Numbered from the stretch's first letter, positions 7,850 through 17,381 are shown. The stretch is DNA of 64,000 nt from DASXUG01 sp964620425 (GCA_964620425.1 CAZUGV010000004.1:145859-209858); one strand, 5' to 3'. Notes: a model not told the origin generated them from the sequence alone. Numbers and translations: made by a program.

Positions 7850-10027
7850 ATGTTGAATTCAAAGAGAAATCTATTAACGAGCTTAAGTGAAATAACGTTG
7901 GGCGTAACGTTTTTATTTAATCAACAACTGTGTGTAGCAGACAGCAGCGAAATCACCTTAGAGGAGCTGAGAGTAGTTTCTCCAAAGTATAATGATACTA
8001 AGCCAGTGAAAGGCTATAACGCTAAACAATCCACTACGGCCACTAGAACAGATACGGATTTGATAAACGTTCCACAAGCCGTTACCGTCATTACCAAAGA
8101 TTTAATGGCAGATCAATCCATGCAAAGTATTGCCGATGCCGTACGTTATGTGCCGGGTGTGCAAGCGGCGCAGGGCGAGGGCAACCGTGATCAGTTGGTG
8201 TTGCGTGGCAATAACACGACTAGTGATTTATTTGTAGATGGCTTGCGCGATGATATTCAAACGTATCGAGATTTATACAATACCGACCGTATTGAGGTGC
8301 TAAAAGGCCCCAATGGCATGATTTTTGGGCGAGGCGGTGCGGGCGGCGTGGTGAATCGCGTGAGTAAAAAAGCGGGTTGGAGCCCTGTTAAAGAAGTCAC
8401 GCTGAGTGCAGGCAGTTTTGATCACAAGCGCATTAGTGCTGATTATGGGCAGGGGTTGAATGACACAGTTGCATTTCGTCTAAACGCAGTTTATGAGGAT
8501 TCTGGCTCATATCGTGATGGCGTGAATTTAAAGCGTTATGGGCTAGCGCCAAGTTTGACCGTACGTCCAAGTGATAATACTAAAATTGAGCTTGGTGCAG
8601 AGTATTTTAAAGATGACCGTATTGCTGATCGAGGTGTTCCCGCTTTGGCTGGCGCAGGTAACAGTCAACTCAATATTCGCCCTTACAATATTGGAAATCG
8701 CGACCAGTTTTTTGGTAATGCCCAATTAAGCCCAAGCGTAGCAGAAACTGGTGCTTTTAACGCAATAATCACGCATGCCTTTGATAATGGCGTGCAAATT
8801 AAAAATAGTACGCGTTTAGCCAATTATGATAAGTTTTATCAAAATGTATTTGCGAATGGGGCTGTGACCAATGGTGGGCAAGTGCAGCTTGCGGCTTATA
8901 TCGATAAAACGCAGCGTGATAATTTTATTAATCAAACAGATGTGACTTACACAGCTAAACTGGCAGGCCTTGAGCATAAGCTACTTGTTGGCGCTGAGTT
9001 TAACTTTCAGGATACTATTAATCAACGCTTTACCCCAACTGGATCGACCACAGATAACGGCAATTTTGCGGTTGTTTCAGCGACTAACCCATTTGCGGTA
9101 CCTGTCAATTTTAACCAGCTGCGACGAGATCAAAAGAGCGATGTGACCGTAGTTGGCGTATACCTACAAGATCAGATTATATTGAATGAGCAGTGGCAAG
9201 CAGTGGTGGGGGTGCGTCATGATACAGTGGATACAGATTATACCAATTTGCTCCCAGCAAGCTTTGCTAAGATCAGTGTGTCGGATAGTTTCGTCTCCCC
9301 ACGTGCAGGGTTGATTTATAAACCCACTGAAAATAGCTCGATTTATGCAAACTACAGTACATCTTATGTGCCGCGTGCGGGGGACCAGTTGGTGAGTTTG
9401 ACCGTTGTGAATGCGAGCTTTAAGCCAGAAAAATTCATCAATAAAGAAATAGGCATCAAGTGGGATATTCTGCCGAATCTCGCATTGACAACGGCTTTAT
9501 TTAAATTAGACAGAGAAAACATACAAGCGACTGACCCAAATAATAATGCGCAACAAATCTTATTAGACGGCCAAGAAACCACAGGCTTGGAGCTTGCGCT
9601 GAATGGTAAGCTCACCGATAAGTTACAAACCATGGCTTCTTACACATTACAAGATGGTGAGATTACCAAACAACAAGGCTCTGGGAGCAGTGCAATACTT
9701 AAAGGCAGCGATCTCGCGCTCACACCCACACAAAGCTTCGCTCTGTGGAATAAATACCAAATCAACGATAGATGGGCTGTCGCATTAGGGGTGGTTGGTC
9801 GATCAGAAATGTATGCTTTGCTACCAACGGCGAGTACAAGTACAATTTTGCCAGGCTATACTCGCTTTGACGCGGCAGTTTTTGCAAAAATTACTCCTGA
9901 GTGGCATGCGCAAATTAACATAGAGAATTTAACCGACAAAGAGTACGCATTGACTGCGCATAATAATAACAACATCACGCTAGGGGCACCGTTAAATCTA
10001 AGAGCTACGCTCAATTATCAGTTTTAA
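7850..10027 (+). CDS. TonB-dependent siderophore receptor
   Basis: A 725-residue outer-membrane receptor that should import ferric siderophores using TonB energy. It has an N-terminal signal region (to about residue 30), a plug domain at about 60-175 (INVPQAVTVITKDLM, a LVLRG motif, IEVLKGPNGMIFGRGGAGG) and a 22-strand barrel. It ends in the terminal aromatic signature LNYQF. Plug sequence and length fit the FhuA/FcuA/Fiu-type siderophore group rather than the vitamin B12 group. AAGGA lies 12 bases before the ATG and a Fur-like site lies upstream. No siderophore synthesis or TonB genes are nearby, so it probably takes up siderophores made by others. Confidence 0.92.
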   Translation: MLNSKRNLLTSLSEITLGVTFLFNQQLCVADSSEITLEELRVVSPKYNDTKPVKGYNAKQSTTATRTDTDLINVPQAVTVITKDLMADQSMQSIADAVRYVPGVQAAQGEGNRDQLVLRGNNTTSDLFVDGLRDDIQTYRDLYNTDRIEVLKGPNGMIFGRGGAGGVVNRVSKKAGWSPVKEVTLSAGSFDHKRISADYGQGLNDTVAFRLNAVYEDSGSYRDGVNLKRYGLAPSLTVRPSDNTKIELGAEYFKDDRIADRGVPALAGAGNSQLNIRPYNIGNRDQFFGNAQLSPSVAETGAFNAIITHAFDNGVQIKNSTRLANYDKFYQNVFANGAVTNGGQVQLAAYIDKTQRDNFINQTDVTYTAKLAGLEHKLLVGAEFNFQDTINQRFTPTGSTTDNGNFAVVSATNPFAVPVNFNQLRRDQKSDVTVVGVYLQDQIILNEQWQAVVGVRHDTVDTDYTNLLPASFAKISVSDSFVSPRAGLIYKPTENSSIYANYSTSYVPRAGDQLVSLTVVNASFKPEKFINKEIGIKWDILPNLALTTALFKLDRENIQATDPNNNAQQILLDGQETTGLELALNGKLTDKLQTMASYTLQDGEITKQQGSGSSAILKGSDLALTPTQSFALWNKYQINDRWAVALGVVGRSEMYALLPTASTSTILPGYTRFDAAVFAKITPEWHAQINIENLTDKEYALTAHNNNNITLGAPLNLRATLNYQF

Positions 10028-10071
10028 AATTTTAATCAATATCTGTAGATGTTTGCAGGCGTAGCACTTTT

Positions 10072-11181
10072 CTAGAACAATTGCATTTGCGGATGATGGG
10101 GAGTGGTCTCTGAGGGGTGGTGATGCCAATCCATTGGTACTTTAAACAGGCTGTTATTGAAATTTACTCGTTCACGATTTAACTCAAGGCGTTGGCAGGC
10201 GAGCTTAAAGCGTTTTGATAATAGTTCTGCAAATAGCCCTTCGCCTTTCATACGGTTTTTAAAGTTGGCATCGTAATCTTTGCCGCCACGGCTTTGACGC
10301 ACCAAGCTCATCACATGTTCTGCTTTGAGTGGGAAGTTGAGATGTAGCCATTCTTGAAACAGTGACGATAATTCGTGCGGTAGCCTTAAAAACACATAGC
10401 CAGCGCGACTAGCGCCTGCCTGTTTCGCCTGTTGCAGTATATTTTCCATATCAAAATCTGTCAGCGCGGGGATGACAGGTGCAACCATCACCCCAGTGGG
10501 AATGCCTGCTTCTGATAATTTCCGCAAGGTTTCTAGGCGCCGTTCAGGTGCGGCTGCTCGCGGTTCTAATTTGCGGGTAATGTGTCTATCTAGCGTGGTG
10601 ATGCTCACAAAAATGGTTGCCAAACCTTTGGCTGCCATCGGCGCGATAATGTCTATATCGCGTTCGACCAGTGATGATTTAGTGACCAGACTAAACGGAT
10701 GATTACATTCCGCCAGCACTTCTAAAACCGCACGGGTAATGCGATATTCGCGCTCTATGGGTTGATACGCATCGGTATTCATCCCTAGTGCGATTGGCGC
10801 GCATTGGTAGTTGGATTTCACGAGTTCTTTTTTTAGTAGCTCTGGCGCATCTGGTTTTGCTAACAAACGACTTTCAAAATCCAACCCAGGGGAATAGCCT
10901 AAATAGGCATGGCTAGGGCGGGCATAGCAATAAATACAGCCATGTTCGCAGCCGCGATAGGGGTTGATGGTACGGTCAAAAGGTATATCAGGTGAATTGA
11001 CGTAGTTAATTACGCTGCGACTGGCATCTAGCGCAACCTCTGTTTTAAGCGGTGGTAAGTCTTCATCCAGATTGCCCCAGCCGTCATCAAGCGATTCTCG
11101 GGTGTGAGCATCAAATCGGCTGACTTGATTGCTGGCAGAAGCACGCCCCTTATAGACTAGCGGTTTGTCTGCGGTATCAAT
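10072..11181 (-). CDS. PA0069-family radical SAM protein, apparently with an ATT start
   Basis: The radical SAM cluster motif is visible as CEHGCIYC, preceded by the NPYRG stretch typical of the PA0069 family. The protein ends with QMQLF. The frame is open from a stop at 11197-11199 to TAG at 10072-10074. Between that stop and the cluster motif there is no ATG, GTG or TTG in frame. An ATT at 11179-11181 follows GGGAGG by six bases and is the best start by position, giving 369 residues, about the family length. The substrate is unknown. An internal TTG start at 10884 would delete the Fe-S motif and is unlikely. Confidence 0.8.
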   Translation of the reverse strand: MDTADKPLVYKGRASASNQVSRFDAHTRESLDDGWGNLDEDLPPLKTEVALDASRSVINYVNSPDIPFDRTINPYRGCEHGCIYCYARPSHAYLGYSPGLDFESRLLAKPDAPELLKKELVKSNYQCAPIALGMNTDAYQPIEREYRITRAVLEVLAECNHPFSLVTKSSLVERDIDIIAPMAAKGLATIFVSITTLDRHITRKLEPRAAAPERRLETLRKLSEAGIPTGVMVAPVIPALTDFDMENILQQAKQAGASRAGYVFLRLPHELSSLFQEWLHLNFPLKAEHVMSLVRQSRGGKDYDANFKNRMKGEGLFAELLSKRFKLACQRLELNRERVNFNNSLFKVPMDWHHHPSETTPHHPQMQLF

Positions 11182-11256
11182 GTTTGGCCTCCCATTTTAG
11201 ATTGTTAGCTTAAATCAAGGCTGACTAAGTTTGGTGGTTTGAGAATGAGCGTTTGA

Positions 11257-11979
11257 TTATTTCATATATCTTGCTACATGCACACCGCCGCTACTTGAGA
11301 TTTCGACAATCACATGGTCGCCATTTTTAAACTTTGAAAAATCTGGCGGGGCAATAAAAATAATACTTTTCTTTGAATCCCTTTCCAAAGCTTTTTGAGC
11401 ATTGTCTTGGTTTAGGGTTTCTAGACTGCCCATGGCCATTCTCCATTGATGCCACTCTTCAGATGGTGGCAGTTGAGTCGCCCCTAACTTCTGCGCTTTT
11501 GCTAATAATGCAATTTTTTCTTGGCCTAAAATAATACTCCATACCTCTACATCCACAAGGTGAGAGGCTTCTATGACCACGGGTTCATTTTCAATCGTTG
11601 GGCTGGGTGGATTATTTGGCTGGCTGATTTCTGGCGTATTGGATGGCGTTTCTTCGAACCCTGAAAATAAGAAAGCCGATAAGTATTTATCCTGCTTGAT
11701 TTTTGCCATATTGCTGGCTTGCATCGCGGCTGTAATATCTTCAGGAGTGAGCGGTTTTGCTTGTGGCAAGTGGGTGGCCGAGTTTTTTTGTATGTTTGGT
11801 GTTTGCTTAACATTTGCCAGCTTTGCGTTTGCTTGATTAACAGCTTGGTGTTGGCAAGCACACAGCATAGTCAATAAAAAAGCAAAGCATAGCGTCTTTG
11901 CTACTCGCAATGGCTTGCCGCAAACTGCTTGTAGGTATGTTGAGTTTTGGCTGTACATGATGTTATTTTTCACATGCAA
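11257..11979 (-). CDS. Putative lipoprotein of unknown function
   Basis: 240 residues. The N-terminus has a basic stretch, a hydrophobic core (TLCFAFLLTML) and a Cys in an LCAC context near residue 42, suggesting lipid attachment and periplasmic anchoring. An internal Met (MYSQN, start at 11958) is an alternative start. The middle is a low-complexity Pro/Asn/Glu linker. The last ~90 residues look folded, with a VDVEVWSIILGQEK stretch and a beta-rich end (IIFIAPPDF, GDHVIVEI). I do not recognise the family. It is convergent with nothing and lies between two other minus-strand genes. Confidence 0.6.
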   Translation of the reverse strand: MHVKNNIMYSQNSTYLQAVCGKPLRVAKTLCFAFLLTMLCACQHQAVNQANAKLANVKQTPNIQKNSATHLPQAKPLTPEDITAAMQASNMAKIKQDKYLSAFLFSGFEETPSNTPEISQPNNPPSPTIENEPVVIEASHLVDVEVWSIILGQEKIALLAKAQKLGATQLPPSEEWHQWRMAMGSLETLNQDNAQKALERDSKKSIIFIAPPDFSKFKNGDHVIVEISSSGGVHVARYMK

Positions 11980-12027
11980 AGCGTAAGCGTTATTACTTTC
12001 ATTGTCTAGGTGAAAAGCCCCATAAAC

Positions 12028-12909
12028 TCAGGTTGATGTCTCACGTGGCGATGCACTGACGCTAATGATTCCGCTGGTGATAATTAAGCCTATTGCTAAC
12101 CAGCGGTCGAGGGATAGCAATTCTCCCCATAATATAATTCCCCAAATACTGGCTAATATCACCGTAGTGTAGGCTAGGCTGCCCACGACTAATGGGTTGC
12201 CTGTTCGGTAGGCGCGGGTCATGGCTAATTGTGCGATGGTGGCACTGACGCCGATGCCGAGGAGTAAGGGAATGTCGTTCCATTCCAATAATCGAAAGTG
12301 ATTGCCTAACATCCATAACCCTGCGCCGATGGTACACACTAGGGTAAAGTAAAATACGGTGCGCCAGTCAGGCTCGCCCGCACGAGCGAGTTGAGTCACA
12401 TGGATATAAACGATGCCAGCCAGTAAGCCTGAAAGTAGGCCAATCGCGCCAGCGACAAGTTCATTAATATGTAAGCTAGGTTTTAAAAGTAAAGTGACAC
12501 CAATAAACCCTAAAACAATCGCAATCACCAAGGTTTTTTTAGGGCGCTCATGCAGTAAAAGTGGTGTAAACATCGCCATAAACAAAGGCGATGTATAGTT
12601 GAGCGTAATAGCGGTTGCAAGTGGTAGGGCGCTAATGGCGTAGAAAAACATCAGTAGTGAGATAAAGCCCAATATCGCGCGCGACATATGTTTGCCGATG
12701 TGTTGCGTAGCGAGCGAGTGACCGCGAATGGTGGTCATGCTGGCGATAAATACCAGCCCAAAAAACGAGCGATAAAACACTAACTCGGCACTACTAAAGC
12801 TTTGTGCGCCGATTTTAACCAACACGCCCATAATGGAAAAGAAGAGGGCTGCGACTAGCATCCATAAGCTGCCTAGTCGTATTTCTTTCAGTTGGCGCAT
12901 AAGCCTCAA
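12028..12909 (-). CDS. EamA-family (drug/metabolite superfamily) permease
   Basis: 293 residues with ten predicted TM helices arranged as two EamA repeats (about 12-145 and 155-285). The usual features are present: an N-terminal LWMLVAALFFSIMGVLVK helix, a Pro-rich LHERPKK loop between helices, and LWGE-x-LS near the C-terminus. It should export or take up a small metabolite; the substrate cannot be told from sequence. Its ATG overlaps the stop of the Rieske oxygenase gene upstream (4 bp), so it is translationally coupled to it and may move that enzyme's substrate or product. Confidence 0.88.
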   Translation of the reverse strand: MRLMRQLKEIRLGSLWMLVAALFFSIMGVLVKIGAQSFSSAELVFYRSFFGLVFIASMTTIRGHSLATQHIGKHMSRAILGFISLLMFFYAISALPLATAITLNYTSPLFMAMFTPLLLHERPKKTLVIAIVLGFIGVTLLLKPSLHINELVAGAIGLLSGLLAGIVYIHVTQLARAGEPDWRTVFYFTLVCTIGAGLWMLGNHFRLLEWNDIPLLLGIGVSATIAQLAMTRAYRTGNPLVVGSLAYTTVILASIWGIILWGELLSLDRWLAIGLIITSGIISVSASPRETST

Positions 12910-14012
12910 AGGTGCGGGTCTAGCTGTTGGTGTAACCAGCGATGAAAGTGTTCTAAGCCTGTTTCCATTGGGTGTTGATAAGGGCCACGTTCATCTAGCC
13001 CTTGCGCAAATAGTGCGCGGCGACCATCATGCATGCGTTGGCAGATTTCTTGATCCTCAATCGCAGTTTCATGATAGGCGGCTTGTTGGGCTTGTATGTA
13101 GGCCTCTTCAAACAGTGCAATATCTTCAGGGTAGTAAAACTCAACCACATTGGTACATGCATCCACCCCGCGCGGGATAATGTGCGAAACAATCAACACA
13201 TTCGGATACCATTCCACCATCACAAATGGATAGAGTACCATCCATATCGCACCATATTTCGGAGTTTGCTGTTCTGAGTAGGCTAACACTTGCTTTTGCC
13301 ACGCTTGGTAAATGGGGCTACCCGTTTTTTTAAGCTCTTTCTTAACACCTACCGTTTGTACGCTATAGTTTTCACCAAATTCCCATGTGAGTTGATCGCA
13401 ATCAACAAACTTATCTAAACCTGGGTGAAAGGGGCCTACGTGGTAATCTTCAAGATACACTTCAATAAAGGTTTTCCAGTTGAAGTTGTATTCCTCTGTG
13501 ACCACACTATTAAGCATATAACCAGTAAAATCAAGGTCTTGTTTGCAGCCTAAATCTTTTAATTCTTTTGCAATATCGCGTTTGCTATCAAACAATAAAC
13601 CATTCCACTCTTTCAGTGGCGTTTGGTTAAGATGCAAGCAAGGGTTTTGCTCGAAGTGTGGCGCGCCTAATAGTTCACCGTCCAAGTTGTAAGTCCAGCG
13701 ATGTAATGGGCAAACAATATGGTTGGTGTGTCCTACGCTAGTCAACATAACGGCTTGCCGATGGCGACAAATATTACTCACTAAAGCAATGCCATCTTTT
13801 CCATGCACTAGGGCTTTAGCGTTTTGCATCCACTCTAAAGTACGATAATCGCCAATAGTAGGCGTCATCAAAGTATGCCCAATATATTGTGGTGCGTTTG
13901 CAAATATATATTGCTGCTCAAGGGCGTAAATTGCTGGGTCTGTGTACCATGCAACAGGAAGTTGCGGTTGGATTATTGATTCAATCGGTTTAATTGAGGC
14001 TATTGATGTCAT
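12906..14012 (-). CDS. Rieske non-heme iron oxygenase, alpha subunit type
   Basis: 368 residues. The N-terminal Rieske [2Fe-2S] domain has Cys82-x-His84 and Cys101-x2-His104. The catalytic domain has the bridging acidic pair E188/D189 and iron ligands His191 and His196 in EDYHVGPFH; the third carboxylate ligand lies further on. It resembles ring-hydroxylating oxygenases and choline monooxygenase-like proteins, and the true substrate is unknown. No ferredoxin reductase or beta subunit gene is adjacent, so electron supply must come from elsewhere. First gene of a two-gene unit with the EamA permease. Confidence 0.88.
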   Translation of the reverse strand: MTSIASIKPIESIIQPQLPVAWYTDPAIYALEQQYIFANAPQYIGHTLMTPTIGDYRTLEWMQNAKALVHGKDGIALVSNICRHRQAVMLTSVGHTNHIVCPLHRWTYNLDGELLGAPHFEQNPCLHLNQTPLKEWNGLLFDSKRDIAKELKDLGCKQDLDFTGYMLNSVVTEEYNFNWKTFIEVYLEDYHVGPFHPGLDKFVDCDQLTWEFGENYSVQTVGVKKELKKTGSPIYQAWQKQVLAYSEQQTPKYGAIWMVLYPFVMVEWYPNVLIVSHIIPRGVDACTNVVEFYYPEDIALFEEAYIQAQQAAYHETAIEDQEICQRMHDGRRALFAQGLDERGPYQHPMETGLEHFHRWLHQQLDPHL

Positions 14013-14237
14013 AAAGTCTAGTGTGTGCGGAAATCCCTGATTTAATACAAAAAAGGCAGATTTATTTTAAGGTCATGGATTTTGCCCGAATGGGGGATTT
14101 TTTCAAGTGATTTTTTAAGCTTTACTCAGAAAACTCTCGTAAAAATCTACTTTCAAGGGCTTGATTCTTGCTAAATTTGCTATTTTGCGCTAACCTCGTT
14201 TACCTTAATGTAAAACAAATTTACAAGGCGCATTATC

Positions 14238-14342
14238 ATGAAAAACCCGTTAGATTCTATTTTGGGAACGATTATTTCTGGAGTGATATTAACCTTGGTG
14301 TTGTATATGTTTATTAAGAATTTTATTTTGGCGGGGGTCTAG
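14238..14342 (+). CDS. 34-residue single-pass membrane peptide
   Basis: ATG at 14238, AAGG about 10 bases upstream, TAG at 14340. The peptide has a short polar N-terminus (MKNPLDS), one hydrophobic helix (IISGVILTLVLYMFI) and a basic-hydrophobic end. It ends two bases before the ATG of the PuuD-like membrane protein, which suggests a translationally coupled pair. Length, ribosome site and spacing support a real gene; the family is not recognised. Confidence 0.55.
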   Translation: MKNPLDSILGTIISGVILTLVLYMFIKNFILAGV

Positions 14343-14344
14343 TC

Positions 14345-14836
14345 ATGGATCTATTTCCTGCGATAGCACGTTGGTTGCATATTCTTGCTGGTGTTGCTTG
14401 GGTTGGTTTGCTGTACTACTTTAATCTCGTGCAAGTGCCAGCCATGAAAGAAGCCACTGCGGATGGTACGGCCGCTGGTATCAGCAAGCATGTTGCACCG
14501 CGCGCCTTATTTTGGTTTAGATGGGCAGCGATTGCTACATGGTTGGCGGGCGCGGCATTATTAGGTCCGCACTTTAATGATGCTTTTAGTTTAAAACCTG
14601 AGTTTATTGGCATTGGCGTGGGTGCTTGGTTAGGTACGATTATGCTATTTAACGTGTGGGTGTTGATTTGGCCAAATCAACAAAAGATTTTGGGTTTGGT
14701 GAAAGCGACTGATGCAGAAAAAGCGAGTGCAAGGCGCATTGCATTATTGGCATCACGCACTAATATGATGTTGTCTTTACCCATGTTGTTTTTTATGGCA
14801 AATGGTTTAACGCATCGCGCCCTTATCGGCTTGTAA
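14345..14836 (+). CDS. PuuD-like (urate hydroxylase membrane domain) protein
   Basis: 163 residues with four predicted TM helices. It has the WLHILAGVAWVGLLYYFN and NVWVLIWPNQQK segments typical of the membrane domain of PuuD-type urate hydroxylases. The C-terminal cytochrome c part of full-length PuuD is absent, so this is a stand-alone membrane domain; uric acid oxidation is not proven. It follows the small membrane peptide by two bases and ends in front of a strong terminator. Confidence 0.75.
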   Translation: MDLFPAIARWLHILAGVAWVGLLYYFNLVQVPAMKEATADGTAAGISKHVAPRALFWFRWAAIATWLAGAALLGPHFNDAFSLKPEFIGIGVGAWLGTIMLFNVWVLIWPNQQKILGLVKATDAEKASARRIALLASRTNMMLSLPMLFFMANGLTHRALIGL

Positions 14837-14853
14837 TAAATAAATGCTGCGAG

Positions 14854-14880
14854 CGGCGGCATTAGCCGCCGTTTTTGTTT
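14854..14880 (+). terminator. Intrinsic terminator
   Basis: Perfect 7 bp GC-rich stem CGGCGGC / GCCGCCG (14854-14860 and 14865-14871) with an ATTA loop, followed by TTTTTGTTT. It closes the PuuD-like unit before argD. Confidence 0.9.
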
Positions 14881-14963
14881 TGTGGCGGCTAATTTATATT
14901 GATGATGGATATTAGCTTGATGAGCATTCATTGAGCTGTTTTAAGGTAATAAGGTAGGTTTTT

Positions 14964-16151
14964 ATGTCACAACATTTGATGAATACATACGGCAGACAAC
15001 CCATTTCGTTTGTCAAAGGCACGGGCGTTTGGTTGCACGATGCTGAAGGCAATCAGTATTTGGATGCTTTGGCTGGCGTTGCTGTTAATGGTCTCGGACA
15101 TACACACCCAAAGTTTGTGGCTGCATTGAATGAGCAAATCTCACGCTTGATTCATGTTTCAAATGTTTATCAAATTAACGAGCAATCGCGTTTGGCTGAT
15201 AAATTGGCTGAAATTTCAGGCATGGATAAGGTGTTTTTCTGCAACTCAGGCTGCGAAGCGAATGAGGCGTCTATCAAGTTGGCGCGTTTGTACGCGCACA
15301 ATAAAGGCATCGAAAACCCTGAAATTATTGTGATGGAACACTCATTTCATGGCCGTACTTTGGCAACCTTGTCCGCAACGGGCAGCCGTAAAACACAAGC
15401 GGGTTTTGAGCCTTTAGTCAGTGGTTTTGTGCGGGTGCCTTTTGATGATTTAGAGGCCGTAAAACAAGTGGCTGCACGCAAAAATAACGTGGTTGCGATA
15501 TTGGTAGAACCTGTGCAAGGTGAGGGCGGTGTGCATATTCCTGCGGATTCAAAAGCCTACTTCCAGGGTTTGCGCAAAGTTTGTGACGACAATGGCTGGT
15601 TGTTAATGTTGGATGAAGTGCAAAGCGGTATCGCACGCACAGGTACTTGGTTTGCATTTCAGCACACAGGCATTACGCCGGATGTGATGAGCTTGGCGAA
15701 AGGCTTGGGTTCAGGCGTGCCGATTGGTGCTTGCGTGGCTAAAGGGGTTGCCGCGGAAACCTTTACCTCAGGCAAACATGGCTCAACTTTTGGTGGTAAC
15801 CCATTGGCAACAGCTGCGGGTTTTGCTACTTTGCAAATTATTGAAGAAGAAAAACTACGCGAAAACGCAGAGCGTATGGGCGCATTCATCAATCAAGGTT
15901 TGAAAGATGGCTTGGTAGACGAATCGGGCGTGGTGAATATCCGCAACGCGGGCTTGATGATTGGTGTTGAGCTGGATAGACCTTGTGCTGATTTGGTTAA
16001 AATGGCGCTTGCGCAAAAATTACTCATTAACGTAACTTCTGATAAGGTGGTGCGCTTGTTGCCCCCACTGATTATCAATCAAGAAGAAGCGCAACTGTTG
16101 GTTAATACACTGGTTCCTCTTATTAAACAGTTTTTAAATACAAAAGCATAA
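14964..16151 (+). CDS. argD: Acetylornithine aminotransferase
   Basis: Class III PLP aminotransferase of 395 residues that converts N-acetylglutamate semialdehyde to N-acetylornithine in arginine synthesis (cytoplasm). Visible marks: FFCNSGCEANEAS, the HSFHGRT segment, LMLDEVQSGIART, and the PLP lysine K246 in SLAKGLGSG. AAGGTAGG precedes the ATG. It heads the arginine block argD-argF-(small gene)-argG, with argF starting three bases after its stop. The succinyl-DAP activity of this family is possible too. Confidence 0.95.
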   Translation: MSQHLMNTYGRQPISFVKGTGVWLHDAEGNQYLDALAGVAVNGLGHTHPKFVAALNEQISRLIHVSNVYQINEQSRLADKLAEISGMDKVFFCNSGCEANEASIKLARLYAHNKGIENPEIIVMEHSFHGRTLATLSATGSRKTQAGFEPLVSGFVRVPFDDLEAVKQVAARKNNVVAILVEPVQGEGGVHIPADSKAYFQGLRKVCDDNGWLLMLDEVQSGIARTGTWFAFQHTGITPDVMSLAKGLGSGVPIGACVAKGVAAETFTSGKHGSTFGGNPLATAAGFATLQIIEEEKLRENAERMGAFINQGLKDGLVDESGVVNIRNAGLMIGVELDRPCADLVKMALAQKLLINVTSDKVVRLLPPLIINQEEAQLLVNTLVPLIKQFLNTKA

Positions 16152-16154
16152 GCG

Positions 16155-17069
16155 ATGTCAATGAAGCATTTTTTGCAGTTTAACGATTTAAATCGGGAAG
16201 AAATTGAGCATATATTCACGCGTGCAAGCTGGATAAAAAGCCAATTTAAAAATTACAAACAATATTGGCCACTACAAGATCGCACCTTGGTGATGATTTT
16301 TGAAAAAGCCAGCACGCGTACGCGCCTGTCTTTTGAAGCGGGTATGCATCAGCTGGGTGGCTCTGCAATTTATTTAAATACGCGTGATTCACAACTTGGT
16401 CGTGGCGAGCCTGTGGAAGATGCAGCGCAAGTCATCTCTCGCATGAGTGACCTTGTAATGATACGCACTTACGAGCAAAGTATTATTGAGCGCTTTGCCG
16501 CCAACTCGCGTGTCCCAGTGATTAACGGGTTAACCAATGAATATCATCCATGCCAGATTTTGGCGGATATTTTCACGTTTATTGAACATCGCGGTTCAAT
16601 TCAGGGCAAAACGGTGGCCTGGATAGGCGATAGCAACAATGTTTGTAACACATGGTTGCAAGCGGCAGAGGTGCTGGATTTTAACGTGCACGTTTCTACA
16701 CCGCCAGAATATGAAGTGGAAGCTGAGCGTGCCAATTTGTACGGCACAGATCACTTTGAAGAATTTGTAGACCCAATGGAAGCCGCACGTGATGCCGATT
16801 TAGTCACCACCGATGTGTGGACAAGCATGGGTTTTGAGGCTGAAAATGAAGAGCGTCGCAAAGATTTTGCGGATTGGCAAGTTGATGCAGATATGATGAA
16901 AATCGCCAAAAAAGATGCCTTGTTTATGCACTGCCTACCTGCGCATAGAGGTGAAGAAGTGGCGGCAGAAGTCATTGATGGACCGCATTCAGTAGTGTGG
17001 GATGAAGCAGAAAATCGTCTACATGTGCAAAAAGCACTGATGGAGTATTTGCTGTTAGGTAAAATTTAA
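16155..17069 (+). CDS. argF: Ornithine carbamoyltransferase
   Basis: 304 residues; makes citrulline from ornithine and carbamoyl phosphate. Carbamoyl phosphate-binding STRTR (in FEKASTRTRLSFE), HPCQ in NEYHPCQILAD, ornithine-binding D-x3-SMG (DVWTSMG) and HCLP (FMHCLPAHRGEE) are all present. It is in the same operon as argD with a 3 bp gap. Full length for the family, no oddities. Confidence 0.96.
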   Translation: MSMKHFLQFNDLNREEIEHIFTRASWIKSQFKNYKQYWPLQDRTLVMIFEKASTRTRLSFEAGMHQLGGSAIYLNTRDSQLGRGEPVEDAAQVISRMSDLVMIRTYEQSIIERFAANSRVPVINGLTNEYHPCQILADIFTFIEHRGSIQGKTVAWIGDSNNVCNTWLQAAEVLDFNVHVSTPPEYEVEAERANLYGTDHFEEFVDPMEAARDADLVTTDVWTSMGFEAENEERRKDFADWQVDADMMKIAKKDALFMHCLPAHRGEEVAAEVIDGPHSVVWDEAENRLHVQKALMEYLLLGKI

Positions 17070-17381
17070 TTGGCTGAATCTAAAAATAGAGATATTTCGC
17101 GCCACATTTTGCCTGTTTCCTCTACCATGGTGGGGGTTTGCATGACAGTGATTAGTGTGATTCAGCTAGCCCCCCAGACTAAAATCTCGCATTGGGCTGA
17201 TGACTTGTTAGCGGTGAACAGTTTGTTTTTCCTTGGTAGTACCATTCTTTCATATTTGTCACTACGCTCAAACTGCGATACTTTCAAATTGGAGGTGTTG
17301 GCAGATCGTTTATTTATTTTTGGCATGATCATGATGGTGTTTATTAGCTTTTTAGTATCATTTGAGTTTTTTGCGCATTAA
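17070..17381 (+). CDS. Small three-helix membrane protein, TTG start
   Basis: The frame begins with TTG immediately after the argF stop and encodes 103 residues with three hydrophobic helices (about 17-34, 46-63, 78-98) and a charged N-terminus (MAESKNRDISRH). A later in-frame ATG at 17127 would remove part of the first helix, so TTG is preferred. Position between argF and argG suggests co-transcription, but no arginine role is evident. Family not recognised. Confidence 0.6.
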   Translation: MAESKNRDISRHILPVSSTMVGVCMTVISVIQLAPQTKISHWADDLLAVNSLFFLGSTILSYLSLRSNCDTFKLEVLADRLFIFGMIMMVFISFLVSFEFFAH

